From positions 1-14,804 of the forward strand of contig NYTG01000052.1 of assembly GCA_002683395.1 (NCBI GenBank): DNA of 14,804 nt, written 5' to 3'. Source of the DNA: Halieaceae bacterium. Lineage in GTDB: Bacteria; Pseudomonadota; Gammaproteobacteria; Pseudomonadales; Halieaceae. The position numbers and the translations under genes are program-made. Each line of letters begins with the position of its first letter. Position 1 is the stretch's first letter. Below the pieces are notes generated by a model. It had not been told where the DNA came from, made no database searches, and worked only from the letters and a program-made list of their open reading frames with translations. This document shows, piece after piece, positions 6,945-14,351 of this stretch.

Positions 6945-8258
6945 CTAGTCCGAGTCGCGCATTCTCTTTCTAGCACTCAGTCCGTGTGCCTCAAGCGCCT
7001 CGGCATCGGCCAGCAACGCTGCCACCTCGCCCAGGCTTTGGGCCCCTTCGGCCGAAATCTGAATCACACTGCTACGGCGCTGAAAATCATAAACCCCGAG
7101 CGGCGAAGCAAATCGAGCAGAGCCCGCCGTCGGTAATACGTGATTTGGGCCCGCACAGTAATCGCCCAGCGCCTCAGAGGACATTGCCCCCATAAAAATG
7201 GCACCCGCCGCACGGATACCGTCGAGTAAATGCTGAGGATTCGCCACCGCCAGCTCCAAGTGCTCGGGAGCCAGCTTATTGCTTAAATTTACCGCCGCCT
7301 CTAGATCCGGTACCTTGATCAAAGCACCCCGATTTTTGAGTGAAGCAACGACAATATCGCGTCGTGATAGAGCCGGTAATACTCGAGCGATACCGTCGCT
7401 CACCGCGTCCAAATACTCCCCGTCCGGCGATATTAAGACAGCTTGCGCAAACTCATCGTGCTCTGCCTGCGCAAACAGGTCCATCGCTACCCACTCGGGG
7501 TCAACCGAACCGTCGGCAATAATCAAAATTTCAGAGGGGCCGGCCACCATATCGATACCAACACGGCCAAATACCTGCCGCTTGGCCTCAGCGACATAGC
7601 GGTTCCCCGGGCCTACAATCTTGTCGACCCGAGGCAGTGTGTCGGTACCATATGCGAGTGCAGCGACCGCCTGCGCCCCGCCCACGGTATAAACCTCATC
7701 GACGCCGGCAAGCGCGGCGGCGGCTAGCACCACCGGATTGATATGACCCCGCGGCGCCGGTGCGACCATCACAATTTGAGCGACACCAGCGACCTTGGCG
7801 GGAATCGCATTCATCAATACCGACGAAGGGTAACTGGCGCGCCCTCCGGGCACATAGACGCCCACACGGTCCAGTGCCGAAATACGCTGACCCAGTACGT
7901 TGCCCTCGCCATCTTCAAACTGCCAGCTGCTGGCGAGCTGACGTTCATGAAATACGCGGATACGCTCTGCCGCCCGCTCCAGTGCCGAGCGCACTTCGGC
8001 ATCAATCCCCGTAACGGCCTCTTCCATCGCTTCGGCCGTCACGCGCAATGACGCTGCAGTGGGCGCATCGCGCTGATCCAGCTCATTGGTGAGCTTCAAT
8101 AACGCCGCATCCCCTTCGCTGGCCACCGACCTCAGGATCTGCGAGACCGTCTGTACCAGATCAGGATCGGCCTCGGCCGGACTGATCAGCAAACGCGCAA
8201 AGGCCTCCTCAAACTCAGGATCGGCCGCATCAAGCCTAGTAATCAATGCGTCCGTCAT
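6945..8258 (-). CDS. hisD: Histidinol dehydrogenase
   Basis: Zinc enzyme that oxidises L-histidinol to L-histidine in two NAD-dependent steps, the end of histidine synthesis. The 437 residues match the E. coli length of about 434. Zinc ligands by alignment to E. coli are Q264 and H267 (QAEHDEFAQ), D366 (GDYCAGPNH) and H425 (EAHGLSARKR), with catalytic E332/H333 (LAPEHLEL). The signature GIDMVAGPSE (234-243) and the GPGNRYVAEAK motif (217-227) are intact. The ATG overlaps the hisG stop by one base (TGATG). It is the last gene of mlaC-ibaG-murA-hisG-hisD. In Pseudomonas hisC follows hisD, but here the next gene is the convergent algW, one base away. Confidence 0.98.
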   Translation of the reverse strand: MTDALITRLDAADPEFEEAFARLLISPAEADPDLVQTVSQILRSVASEGDAALLKLTNELDQRDAPTAASLRVTAEAMEEAVTGIDAEVRSALERAAERIRVFHERQLASSWQFEDGEGNVLGQRISALDRVGVYVPGGRASYPSSVLMNAIPAKVAGVAQIVMVAPAPRGHINPVVLAAAALAGVDEVYTVGGAQAVAALAYGTDTLPRVDKIVGPGNRYVAEAKRQVFGRVGIDMVAGPSEILIIADGSVDPEWVAMDLFAQAEHDEFAQAVLISPDGEYLDAVSDGIARVLPALSRRDIVVASLKNRGALIKVPDLEAAVNLSNKLAPEHLELAVANPQHLLDGIRAAGAIFMGAMSSEALGDYCAGPNHVLPTAGSARFASPLGVYDFQRRSSVIQISAEGAQSLGEVAALLADAEALEAHGLSARKRMRDSD

Positions 8259-8914
8259 CAGGCGATTTCCGCTTTCACCACGCCGGCCAGTGCCTCGATC
8301 AAGGCTTGAACTGAAGCATGGCGTGTTCGCATGGAGGCTTTGTTCACGATCAGACGGGAGGAAATATCGGCAATCAGTTCGCGAGGCGCCATGCCGTTTT
8401 CTGCAAGCGTCTTTCCCGTATCGACAATATCAACAATTTCGTCTGCCAAACCCATTAGCGGCGCCAGCTCCATGGAGCCGTAGAGCTTAATCAGGTCTGC
8501 ATGCATTCCCTTTCGGGCGTAGTGAGCCCTGGCGACATTAAGGAATTTGGTGGCGACTCTCACCCGACGACGGTCGTCCCCCATTGAGGCGGCGGACTCA
8601 GGCCCCGCAGTCATCAAGCGGCATCGGGCGATGCCCAGATCCAACGGCTCATAGATGCCCTCGCCACCGGACTCCAGCAACATATCTTTGCCCGCAATGC
8701 CGACATCAGCCGCTCCATGACGGACATAGGTTGGGACATCAGAACCTCGCAAAATGACAAGGCTGATCTGAGGCACTGTCGTGGCGACGATCAGCTTGCG
8801 GCTCGCATCTAGGTCCTCGCGCGGTTCGATCCCCACCGCGGCCAACATGGGCAGTGTCTCTTTCAGAATCCGGCCCTTTGTGAGCGCGATAGTGATGTCA
8901 TGTTGGAGTTTCAT
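8258..8914 (-). CDS. hisG: ATP phosphoribosyltransferase, short form
   Basis: Catalyses the first step of histidine synthesis, joining ATP and PRPP. With the start at 8914 (MKLQHDITIA), the product is 218 residues, the short-form type lacking the C-terminal regulatory domain of the roughly 299-residue E. coli enzyme. Short forms work in a hetero-octamer with HisZ, which is not in this window. The PRPP-binding segment EIVDIVDTGKTLAENG (159-174) and the GIAGKDML motif (72-79) are clear. The frame stays open for 48 more codons upstream into murA, but that part has no family resemblance, and 8914 falls 19 bases after the murA stop. The ribosome binding site is modest. The stop overlaps the hisD start. 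Confidence 0.95.
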   Translation of the reverse strand: MKLQHDITIALTKGRILKETLPMLAAVGIEPREDLDASRKLIVATTVPQISLVILRGSDVPTYVRHGAADVGIAGKDMLLESGGEGIYEPLDLGIARCRLMTAGPESAASMGDDRRRVRVATKFLNVARAHYARKGMHADLIKLYGSMELAPLMGLADEIVDIVDTGKTLAENGMAPRELIADISSRLIVNKASMRTRHASVQALIEALAGVVKAEIA

Positions 8915-8933
8915 CGCTGTGTCATCCAAACCT

Positions 8934-10196
8934 TCAGGTCGATATACGACGGATGTCGGCACCCAAACATTGCAAGTTGCCCTCAATATTTTCGTATCCC
9001 CGATCGATATGATAAATCCTATCGATCCGTGTTTCGCCCGACGCAACCAAGCCTGCAATCACCAGACTAGCCGACGCTCTGAGATCTGAAGCCATTACCG
9101 GCGCACCCTGCAAGCTCAACCGCCCGGTGATGTGTGCACTATCGCCGTCGATCAGAATCTCCGCACCCATCCGCTTCATTTCGTGAGCCTGCATCAAGCG
9201 GTTTTCAAATACGGTCTCGGTGACCCGGGAAGTCCCCTCGGCAATCGTATTGAGCGCTGTGAACTGAGCCTGCATATCGGTGGGAAAACCGGGATACGGC
9301 TCTGTCACGACGTCCACCGCCCGTGGCCGATTGCCCTGCATATCAAGGTCTATCCAATCCTCACCTTCCGTTATACAGGCACCTGTGTGTCTGAGCTTGT
9401 CACACACCACGCTCAGGATCTCGGGGACGATGCCCTCTATCTTGACCCTACCCCTTGTGGCGGCGGCCGCGACCAGATAAGTCCCTACTTCTATGCGATC
9501 TGGCATCACGCTGTAGTTGGCTCCCTGCAGCGCCGCTACGCCGTGAATCGTCAGCGTATCGGTGCCCTCGCCTACGATCTGTGCGCCCATTGCCCTCAAG
9601 AATCCCACAAGATCAATAATCTCGGGCTCTCGCGCGACGTTGCGAAGCACGCTGATACCCTGTGCCAACGAAGCAGCCATTACTGCATTTTCAGTGCCGC
9701 CTACCGTCACGGTATCAAAAGTGAAATCTACCCCGACCAAACCATTGGGCGCTCGGGCGACGATATAGCCTTCCCGCACTTGGACATCGGCACCCATCGC
9801 CTCCAAAACACGAATGTGGAGGTCTACAGGGCGACTACCGATCGCACAGCCGCCGGGAAAAGACACCTCTGCCAGACCATACCGGGCGAGTAGCGGCCCT
9901 AAAACCAGAATCGATGCGCGCATGGTCTTGACGAGATCATAGGGCGCCTTAAACACCTGCACTGACCCACCCTCGACCACTACCACCCCCTCTTTATTGC
10001 GCAGCGCCCCTGCTCCGAGACTAGAAAGCAAGGTCATCATCGTGGTGATGTCTTTCAGCAGCGGCACGCGTTGCAACGTGCACGATTCCCCGGTGAGCAA
10101 GGTCGCCGCCAAAATAGGCAGGGCCGCGTTTTTTGAGCCGGAAGCTCTCAGCGTGCCATCAAGTCGAGTCCCACCACGAATAATCAGACTGTCCAA
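8934..10196 (-). CDS. murA: UDP-N-acetylglucosamine 1-carboxyvinyltransferase
   Basis: Transfers enolpyruvate from PEP to UDP-N-acetylglucosamine, the first committed step of peptidoglycan synthesis, in the cytoplasm; the target of fosfomycin. The 420 residues match the family (about 419). Conserved K22/N23 (GSKNAALP) and catalytic C117 in PGGCAIGSRP (115-124) are present, so a fosfomycin-sensitive Cys-type enzyme is expected. The start is an unusual TTG at 10196 (MDSLIIRGG), supported by GAGGT about six bases upstream just after the ibaG stop. It lies 12 bases after ibaG and 19 bases before hisG, the same order as in Pseudomonas. Confidence 0.98.
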   Translation of the reverse strand: MDSLIIRGGTRLDGTLRASGSKNAALPILAATLLTGESCTLQRVPLLKDITTMMTLLSSLGAGALRNKEGVVVVEGGSVQVFKAPYDLVKTMRASILVLGPLLARYGLAEVSFPGGCAIGSRPVDLHIRVLEAMGADVQVREGYIVARAPNGLVGVDFTFDTVTVGGTENAVMAASLAQGISVLRNVAREPEIIDLVGFLRAMGAQIVGEGTDTLTIHGVAALQGANYSVMPDRIEVGTYLVAAAATRGRVKIEGIVPEILSVVCDKLRHTGACITEGEDWIDLDMQGNRPRAVDVVTEPYPGFPTDMQAQFTALNTIAEGTSRVTETVFENRLMQAHEMKRMGAEILIDGDSAHITGRLSLQGAPVMASDLRASASLVIAGLVASGETRIDRIYHIDRGYENIEGNLQCLGADIRRIST

Positions 10197-10208
10197 AGCC
10201 GACCTCGC

Positions 10209-10427
10209 TCAGGGAGTCCGGGCAGTAATGTTGACGGCGTGGAGGGTTCCATCGGCGATCAGAGATGCTAGCGGCGCATAAACACGCTGCTGACAGGCCA
10301 CGGGCCTGAGTCCCTCAAAATCAGCGCTAATCACCGTGATATTCACATGCCCGCCATCAAGCTCCACAGCAATCTGTGCACCCGGAAAGGCCTCCACCAG
10401 CAATCGAGTTACATCTTGCTCAGTCAC
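10209..10427 (-). CDS. ibaG: BolA-family protein, IbaG/YrbA type
   Basis: Small BolA-like protein; relatives bind monothiol glutaredoxins through shared 2Fe-2S clusters, and E. coli IbaG is linked to acid tolerance. The 72 residues contain the class II BolA core, including GGHVNITVIS (25-34), FEGLRPVACQQRVYAPL (37-53) and HAVNITARTP (63-72). It stops right after the TP, about a dozen residues before the end of E. coli IbaG (84-89 residues); the missing tail cannot be recovered in another frame. The start is GTG at 10427, overlapping the mlaC stop by eight bases (GTGACTGA), with a GAGGAG-like site inside the mlaC 3' end. No mlaB lies between it and mlaC. Confidence 0.93.
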   Translation of the reverse strand: MTEQDVTRLLVEAFPGAQIAVELDGGHVNITVISADFEGLRPVACQQRVYAPLASLIADGTLHAVNITARTP

Positions 10428-11115
10428 GCGTCAGCTCCTCCGCCTGCTCGGAAATCGTTTCATTCCATCGCCCAATCACCTGATCGAGATCGCCCTCTGA
10501 CTCATTAGCGAGTGCGCTAAATTGATTGCGATAGATTTCTCCGAGGTTAATAGTTTCAATAATCAAGTTTCGAAGGCGCCAGGATCCGTCTTTGTATTGG
10601 CCCATCTGATAACGAATCGTATACACGCGCTCCGCTTCACCGTAGACCTGCTGCATCACAGAAGCGATGCGGGCACTCTGTGGAGAGGCTTCGACACCAC
10701 TCACCTCCATTTTCGCTCCGCCAAAAGCCAGCAACCCCTTAGCATAACTCTGGATCAGCCCCTCTCTCAGAGTGATCGCAAAATCATCGCGCTGGCGCTT
10801 CAGATTAGCCCTTTCCGCCTTATCCATTGACCGGCCGCGACTGTAATAATCTCCCATGACAGCAGTGGCAAAACCACGCCAATCGACCAACTCTGCCAGT
10901 GCACGGTCGATCTCACGATAGTAGCGATCAGGGTCGTCATCAAAATAGCTGTTGGCCTCAGCCACAACCTGCATGACGTCAGCGGTCACATCACTCACTA
11001 CCTCAGCAGGGCCCCGCTGGCTAGCCGGGGCTTGCTGGGCCTGTGCGGAGGCGCCTTGCACCAACCCCACAACCAAAAGCAAAGTGGCCCAAAAAAACAT
11101 TATCGCGCGGAACAC
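10420..11115 (-). CDS. mlaC: Periplasmic phospholipid-binding protein MlaC (Ttg2D)
   Basis: Periplasmic shuttle that carries phospholipids between the MlaFEDB inner-membrane ABC complex and the MlaA-porin complex, maintaining outer-membrane asymmetry. The 231-residue product has a Sec signal peptide (hydrophobic about 5-20, probable cleavage near ASA-QA at 24-25) followed by the MlaC/Ttg2 fold. The family's hallmark near the C-terminus reads WRLRNLIIETINLGEIYRNQF. The start is GTG at 11115, supported by GAGGAG seven bases upstream; the ATG at 11100 is too far from that site. It is normally preceded by mlaF, mlaE and mlaD and followed by mlaB. Here none of those is present: upstream is a 215-base divergent gap to yrbG, downstream is ibaG. 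Confidence 0.95.
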   Translation of the reverse strand: MFRAIMFFWATLLLVVGLVQGASAQAQQAPASQRGPAEVVSDVTADVMQVVAEANSYFDDDPDRYYREIDRALAELVDWRGFATAVMGDYYSRGRSMDKAERANLKRQRDDFAITLREGLIQSYAKGLLAFGGAKMEVSGVEASPQSARIASVMQQVYGEAERVYTIRYQMGQYKDGSWRLRNLIIETINLGEIYRNQFSALANESEGDLDQVIGRWNETISEQAEELTRD

Positions 11116-11270
11116 AGCAAACTCCTCTTCACACCCATACCGCTTCTAGACCCGACCTCCCTGAGCACATCAGGCAGCCCTACCTGACCGGCAAGAATTG
11201 ACTGGGTTAGACTGTCGAGCGCGCTGCCGTCGTCGATTTTCTTCACGCACGGCGCGCTATAGCGTGCCAT
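11100..11270 (-). other. Short open frame of 56 codons ahead of mlaC, unproven
   Basis: An ATG at 11270 with a weak CAGGT a few bases upstream opens a 56-codon frame. Its stop overlaps the mlaC start region by 16 bases, the kind of overlap seen between coupled genes. The middle part (KKIDDGSALDSLTQSILAG) looks protein-like, but I recognise no family and it does not match MlaD as I know it. It could be a translated leader, the decayed end of a gene that once preceded mlaC, or chance. Confidence 0.2.
11251..11268. promoter_or_regulatory. 18-base operator-like palindrome in the mlaC/yrbG divergent region
   Basis: A perfect ten-base palindrome, CGCTATAGCG (11255-11264), is flanked by GGC and GCC arms, giving an 18-base inverted repeat with one G/T mismatch. 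It lies between the two divergent operons, about 63 bases before yrbG and 136 bases before mlaC. No known operator consensus is recognised, and no clear sigma70 promoter was found for either operon. Confidence 0.35.
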
Positions 11271-11330
11271 GATACCTGATCGGCGCGCTGGCCACTCGCC
11301 CAACTGACGGAAGAAATAGGGAAGAACATC

Positions 11331-12287
11331 GTGTTGTGGTACTCGGCAGTGATTGCAGCTGGCTTAGTCGCGTTAGTCTGGAGCGCAGACCGCTTCGTGG
11401 ATGGCGCCTCTGCCATTGCCAAGCGAGCGGGACTGACCCCCATGCTGATTGGACTGACGATTGTCTCGGTCGGTACGTCAGCACCCGAAATTCTGATTTC
11501 TATCATGTCCGCACTGGCTGACTCGGGTGAGCTCGCAGTAGGCAACGCGCTCGGCTCTAACATCGCTAATATCGGGCTGGTCTTGGGGGTTACCCTATTG
11601 TTCAGCACCATTATGCTCCGCCGCAGCACCACTCTGGTCGACCTCCCGCTTTTAATGGCGGTCGTGTTGCTGACATGGTGGTTGCTGTATGACCTTGAGC
11701 TATCAAAAACAGACAGCTTTATATTGCTGGGAACACTGGGGTTGTTCTTCATTCGGGTCACCCAACATGCCCGACACCCCAACAATAACAGCGAGTCTTT
11801 CATCATCCCCACCCTGACGCTGCCAATGGCGTGGCTGTCCTTTTTGGCGGGGCTCATGTTGCTGATCGCATCCTCCCGGATACTGGTCTGGGCCGCCTCT
11901 CATATCGCCCTGGAACTGGGCGTATCCGAGCTGGTGATCGGTCTGACCATTGTCGCAGTGGGGACCAGTCTTCCTGAATTGGCCGCCTCTGTTATGAGTG
12001 CGTTGAAAGGCCATGCTGATATGGCGATAGGCGCCATCATGGGCTCCAATATGTTTAATATCCTGCTGGTACTTGCGATTCCGGGCTTCTGGGGCAGTCT
12101 CCAACTGCCAGCTGAAGTCGTGAACAGAGACATGGTGGCGGTATTTCTCACAACTCTGGTCCTTGCTCTAGCCGCGCTCTGGAGTTGGAATGGAGCAACG
12201 GGAACCAGCACTCTTAAGCGAGGTACGGGCTTGCTACTGTTATCGCTCTATATCGCTTATTACGGCTGGCTCTTCATAACACCCTGA
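11331..12287 (+). CDS. yrbG: Calcium/sodium antiporter-like membrane protein, CaCA family
   Basis: Inner-membrane exchanger of the Ca2+:cation antiporter superfamily, the E. coli YrbG type; its substrate in vivo is not well settled. The 318 residues (E. coli about 325) hold two inverted alpha repeats with ion-binding motifs: SVGTSAPE (46-53) plus GNALGSNIANIGLVLG (71-86), and AVGTSLPE (209-216) plus GSNMFNILLVL (238-248). Both glutamates, E53 and E216, are intact. About ten hydrophobic segments are visible. The start is GTG at 11331, with GAAGA five bases upstream. As in E. coli it opens the kdsD-kdsC-lptC-lptA operon and diverges from the mla genes; kdsD starts 23 bases after its stop. Confidence 0.94.
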   Translation: MLWYSAVIAAGLVALVWSADRFVDGASAIAKRAGLTPMLIGLTIVSVGTSAPEILISIMSALADSGELAVGNALGSNIANIGLVLGVTLLFSTIMLRRSTTLVDLPLLMAVVLLTWWLLYDLELSKTDSFILLGTLGLFFIRVTQHARHPNNNSESFIIPTLTLPMAWLSFLAGLMLLIASSRILVWAASHIALELGVSELVIGLTIVAVGTSLPELAASVMSALKGHADMAIGAIMGSNMFNILLVLAIPGFWGSLQLPAEVVNRDMVAVFLTTLVLALAALWSWNGATGTSTLKRGTGLLLLSLYIAYYGWLFITP

Positions 12288-12310
12288 CCCCAATCTTGAT
12301 ATCCGTGACC

Positions 12311-13291
12311 ATGGCCAATCAACCCGATCAGTTTTTTATCGACTCTGCCCTGAGAACCATTGCACTGGAAAGCAGCGCGATCTCAGCGCTGGGCGGTAGT
12401 TTAGACGCCTCGTTCGCCACCGCCTGCCATCGCATCCTCGAGACAGCCGGGCGAGTGGTGGTCACGGGTATGGGCAAGAGCGGACACATCGCTGGGAAAA
12501 TTGCGGCCACACTCGCCAGCACAGGCACACCCGCGTTTTTTGTTCACCCGGGCGAGGCCTCGCACGGCGACATGGGTATGATTACGCAGAGTGACTGTGT
12601 CATCGCCCTGTCGAACAGCGGCGGTACCTTTGAAATTTTGACGCTGTTACCCCTGATCAAGCGACTGAATATTCCACTGATCAGCATCACCGGAGATGGC
12701 GGCTCTGAGCTCGCCCGGGCATCGGATGTGCACCTGCTGGCATCAATAGAGACAGAAGCCTGCCCGCTCAATCTGGCACCCACATCGAGCACGACTACCG
12801 CCTTGGTCATGGGGGATGCTTTGGCCATTGCGACGCTCGAGGCAAGGGGCTTCACCGCCGAGGAATTTGCTTTCTCCCATCCCGGGGGCGCTCTGGGCAA
12901 GCGATTGCTCCTTCGCGTCGCAGATGTAATGGTCAGGGATAATGAGATCCCCAGTGTCAGACCCACCGTCATGCTGGCTGACGCGCTCTACGAGATGACA
13001 GCAAAAGGCCTGGGCATGACGACCATTGCCTCCGAGGATGGCGCGTTGCTGGGGGTCTTCACCGACGGCGACCTCCGGCGCGTGGTAGAGGAAAAAACTG
13101 ACTTTCGGAGCACGCCACTCTCTGCGGTCATGACTGCCGGCGCGCGAAGCATCAACGAAGATTTATTGGCGGCCGAGGCAATGAGCTTGATGGAGCGCAA
13201 CCAGATCAGCTCACTGGTAATTGTTGATAACGACAATAAAGTCCAAGGGGTCGTCACCCTGCTCGCACTTCTTAAGGCTGGCATTTCATGA
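12311..13291 (+). CDS. kdsD: Arabinose-5-phosphate isomerase
   Basis: Interconverts D-ribulose 5-phosphate and D-arabinose 5-phosphate, the first step toward Kdo for lipopolysaccharide. From the ATG at 12311 the product is 326 residues (E. coli 328). An N-terminal SIS sugar-isomerase domain (about 45-180) holds GMGKSGHI (53-60), HPGEASHGDMGM (79-90), SNSGG (101-105) and LAPTSSTT (155-162), followed by SHPGGALG (189-196, H190). Two CBS domains follow (about 205-260 and 272-326). Alternative in-frame starts are TTG 12296 and GTG 12305; none has a good ribosome binding site. The stop overlaps kdsC by four bases (ATGA). Confidence 0.96.
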   Translation: MANQPDQFFIDSALRTIALESSAISALGGSLDASFATACHRILETAGRVVVTGMGKSGHIAGKIAATLASTGTPAFFVHPGEASHGDMGMITQSDCVIALSNSGGTFEILTLLPLIKRLNIPLISITGDGGSELARASDVHLLASIETEACPLNLAPTSSTTTALVMGDALAIATLEARGFTAEEFAFSHPGGALGKRLLLRVADVMVRDNEIPSVRPTVMLADALYEMTAKGLGMTTIASEDGALLGVFTDGDLRRVVEEKTDFRSTPLSAVMTAGARSINEDLLAAEAMSLMERNQISSLVIVDNDNKVQGVVTLLALLKAGIS

Positions 13292-13815
13292 CCGGTCGCG
13301 CCGCACAAAAAGCGGAATCAGTGAAGCTGGTGGTACTGGATGTCGATGGTGTGATGACAGACGGGACACTGCTCTACGGCGCCGATACGAATCTCGAGAT
13401 GAAGTCTTTCAACATTAAGGATGGGCTAGGCATCAAGCTTTTGCAGCGGTGCGGTATCGATGTGGCGATTATTACCGGCAGAACATCAGCCGCTGTTGAG
13501 CGCCGCGCCGCAGAGCTGGGTATTACCGAGCTGATTCAGGGCCGCGAAGACAAAGGCAAAGCGCTTGAAGAAGTCATTGCAACCCGAAAACTGGACGCTG
13601 CATCGGTCGCTTATATGGGGGATGACCTGCCTGATCTCGGCGCAATGCGCCTTGCAGGGCTAGCAAGTTGCCCCATTGATGCGGTTGAAGCGGTCAAAAA
13701 TGACGCCGACTGGATCGCCCCCCTAGCCGGCGGTTGCGGAGCAGTGCGGGCGTTATGCGACTTCATCCTTAGGGCCCAAGGCTACCTGCCTGACCTCGAC
13801 GATACCTTCCGATGA
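13288..13815 (+). CDS. kdsC: 3-deoxy-D-manno-octulosonate 8-phosphate phosphatase
   Basis: HAD-superfamily phosphatase that removes the phosphate from Kdo-8-phosphate to give Kdo. The 175 residues are slightly shorter than in E. coli (188). Motif I is DVDGVMTDG (18-26, nucleophile D18, acid/base D20), motif II is the ITGRTS stretch (62-67), motif III the KGKA region (89-92), and motif IV GDDLPDL (111-117). There is no cap domain, as expected for the tetrameric C0 type. The ATG overlaps the kdsD stop, and its own stop overlaps lptC, both in an ATGA arrangement implying coupled translation. Confidence 0.97.
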   Translation: MTGRAAQKAESVKLVVLDVDGVMTDGTLLYGADTNLEMKSFNIKDGLGIKLLQRCGIDVAIITGRTSAAVERRAAELGITELIQGREDKGKALEEVIATRKLDAASVAYMGDDLPDLGAMRLAGLASCPIDAVEAVKNDADWIAPLAGGCGAVRALCDFILRAQGYLPDLDDTFR

Positions 13816-14351
13816 AAGCTGCGATATTCATACTGGGAACCGTCGCGCTGGGGATTGGACTCTGGGGGTCTCTCTCCCCTCCATCCAGCCCGCCCACCCG
13901 AACCGATGACAGTCAAGCGGCGTTAATGGCGAGTTATCTTGTGGATGGGACGCGCACGCACTTTTCAGCTGACGGCTCTGCATCGGATGTGCTCATCATC
14001 GGGACCGCAACAAGGTGGCATAACAACGATGAAACAGAGCTAAGCAACATTCATTATCAGGCACAGGCTGAAGACGGCACGGCCTGGGATATTGACGCGG
14101 CAGCGGGGATCTTCTTTGAAAATTCCAATGAACTTGCGCTTAAAAACGGAGTCACAGTCATCGAGCGCGATGGAGAGGCTGCTCTGTCGACCGACGCCAT
14201 GCGGCTTTATATGGATGAAAACCGAGCAGAGGGTCAGCATGAGGTGGTCATGACCGGCCGCGGCAGTCGCACAACCGGTTCGGCTTTCGAACTGGATCTC
14301 AGCACAAATAGGGCAACGCTGATAGGCAATGTCAGTACAGAATATGAATAG
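13812..14351 (+). CDS. lptC: LPS export protein LptC
   Basis: Single-pass inner-membrane protein that takes LPS from the LptB2FG transporter and hands it to LptA across the periplasm. The 179 residues (E. coli 191) start with a transmembrane anchor (about 3-20), then a short proline-rich linker (22-29), then a beta-rich LptC/OstA-like domain with repeated beta strands such as the segments around HYQAQAEDGTAWDI and GVTVIERDG. Sequence is poorly conserved in this family, so position between kdsC and lptA is strong support. It overlaps kdsC by four bases and lptA by eight. Confidence 0.93.
   Translation: MKAAIFILGTVALGIGLWGSLSPPSSPPTRTDDSQAALMASYLVDGTRTHFSADGSASDVLIIGTATRWHNNDETELSNIHYQAQAEDGTAWDIDAAAGIFFENSNELALKNGVTVIERDGEAALSTDAMRLYMDENRAEGQHEVVMTGRGSRTTGSAFELDLSTNRATLIGNVSTEYE

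Noticed and set aside
8915..9058. 48-codon N-terminal extension of hisG
   Set aside because: It overlaps the 3' end of murA and has no HisG resemblance; MKLQHDITIALTKGR is the normal N-terminus.
9132..9893. Plus-strand open frame of 253 codons
   Set aside because: Antisense to murA and explained by the codon pattern of that gene; low-complexity, unrecognisable translation.
11198..11226. TTGACT as a -35 box for yrbG
   Set aside because: No acceptable -10 box occurs 15-19 bases downstream.
11243..11857. Minus-strand open frame of 204 codons upstream of mlaC that might have been a missing mla gene
   Set aside because: Mostly antisense to yrbG; the translation is Ser/Thr/Pro-rich with no MCE, permease or ATPase motif.
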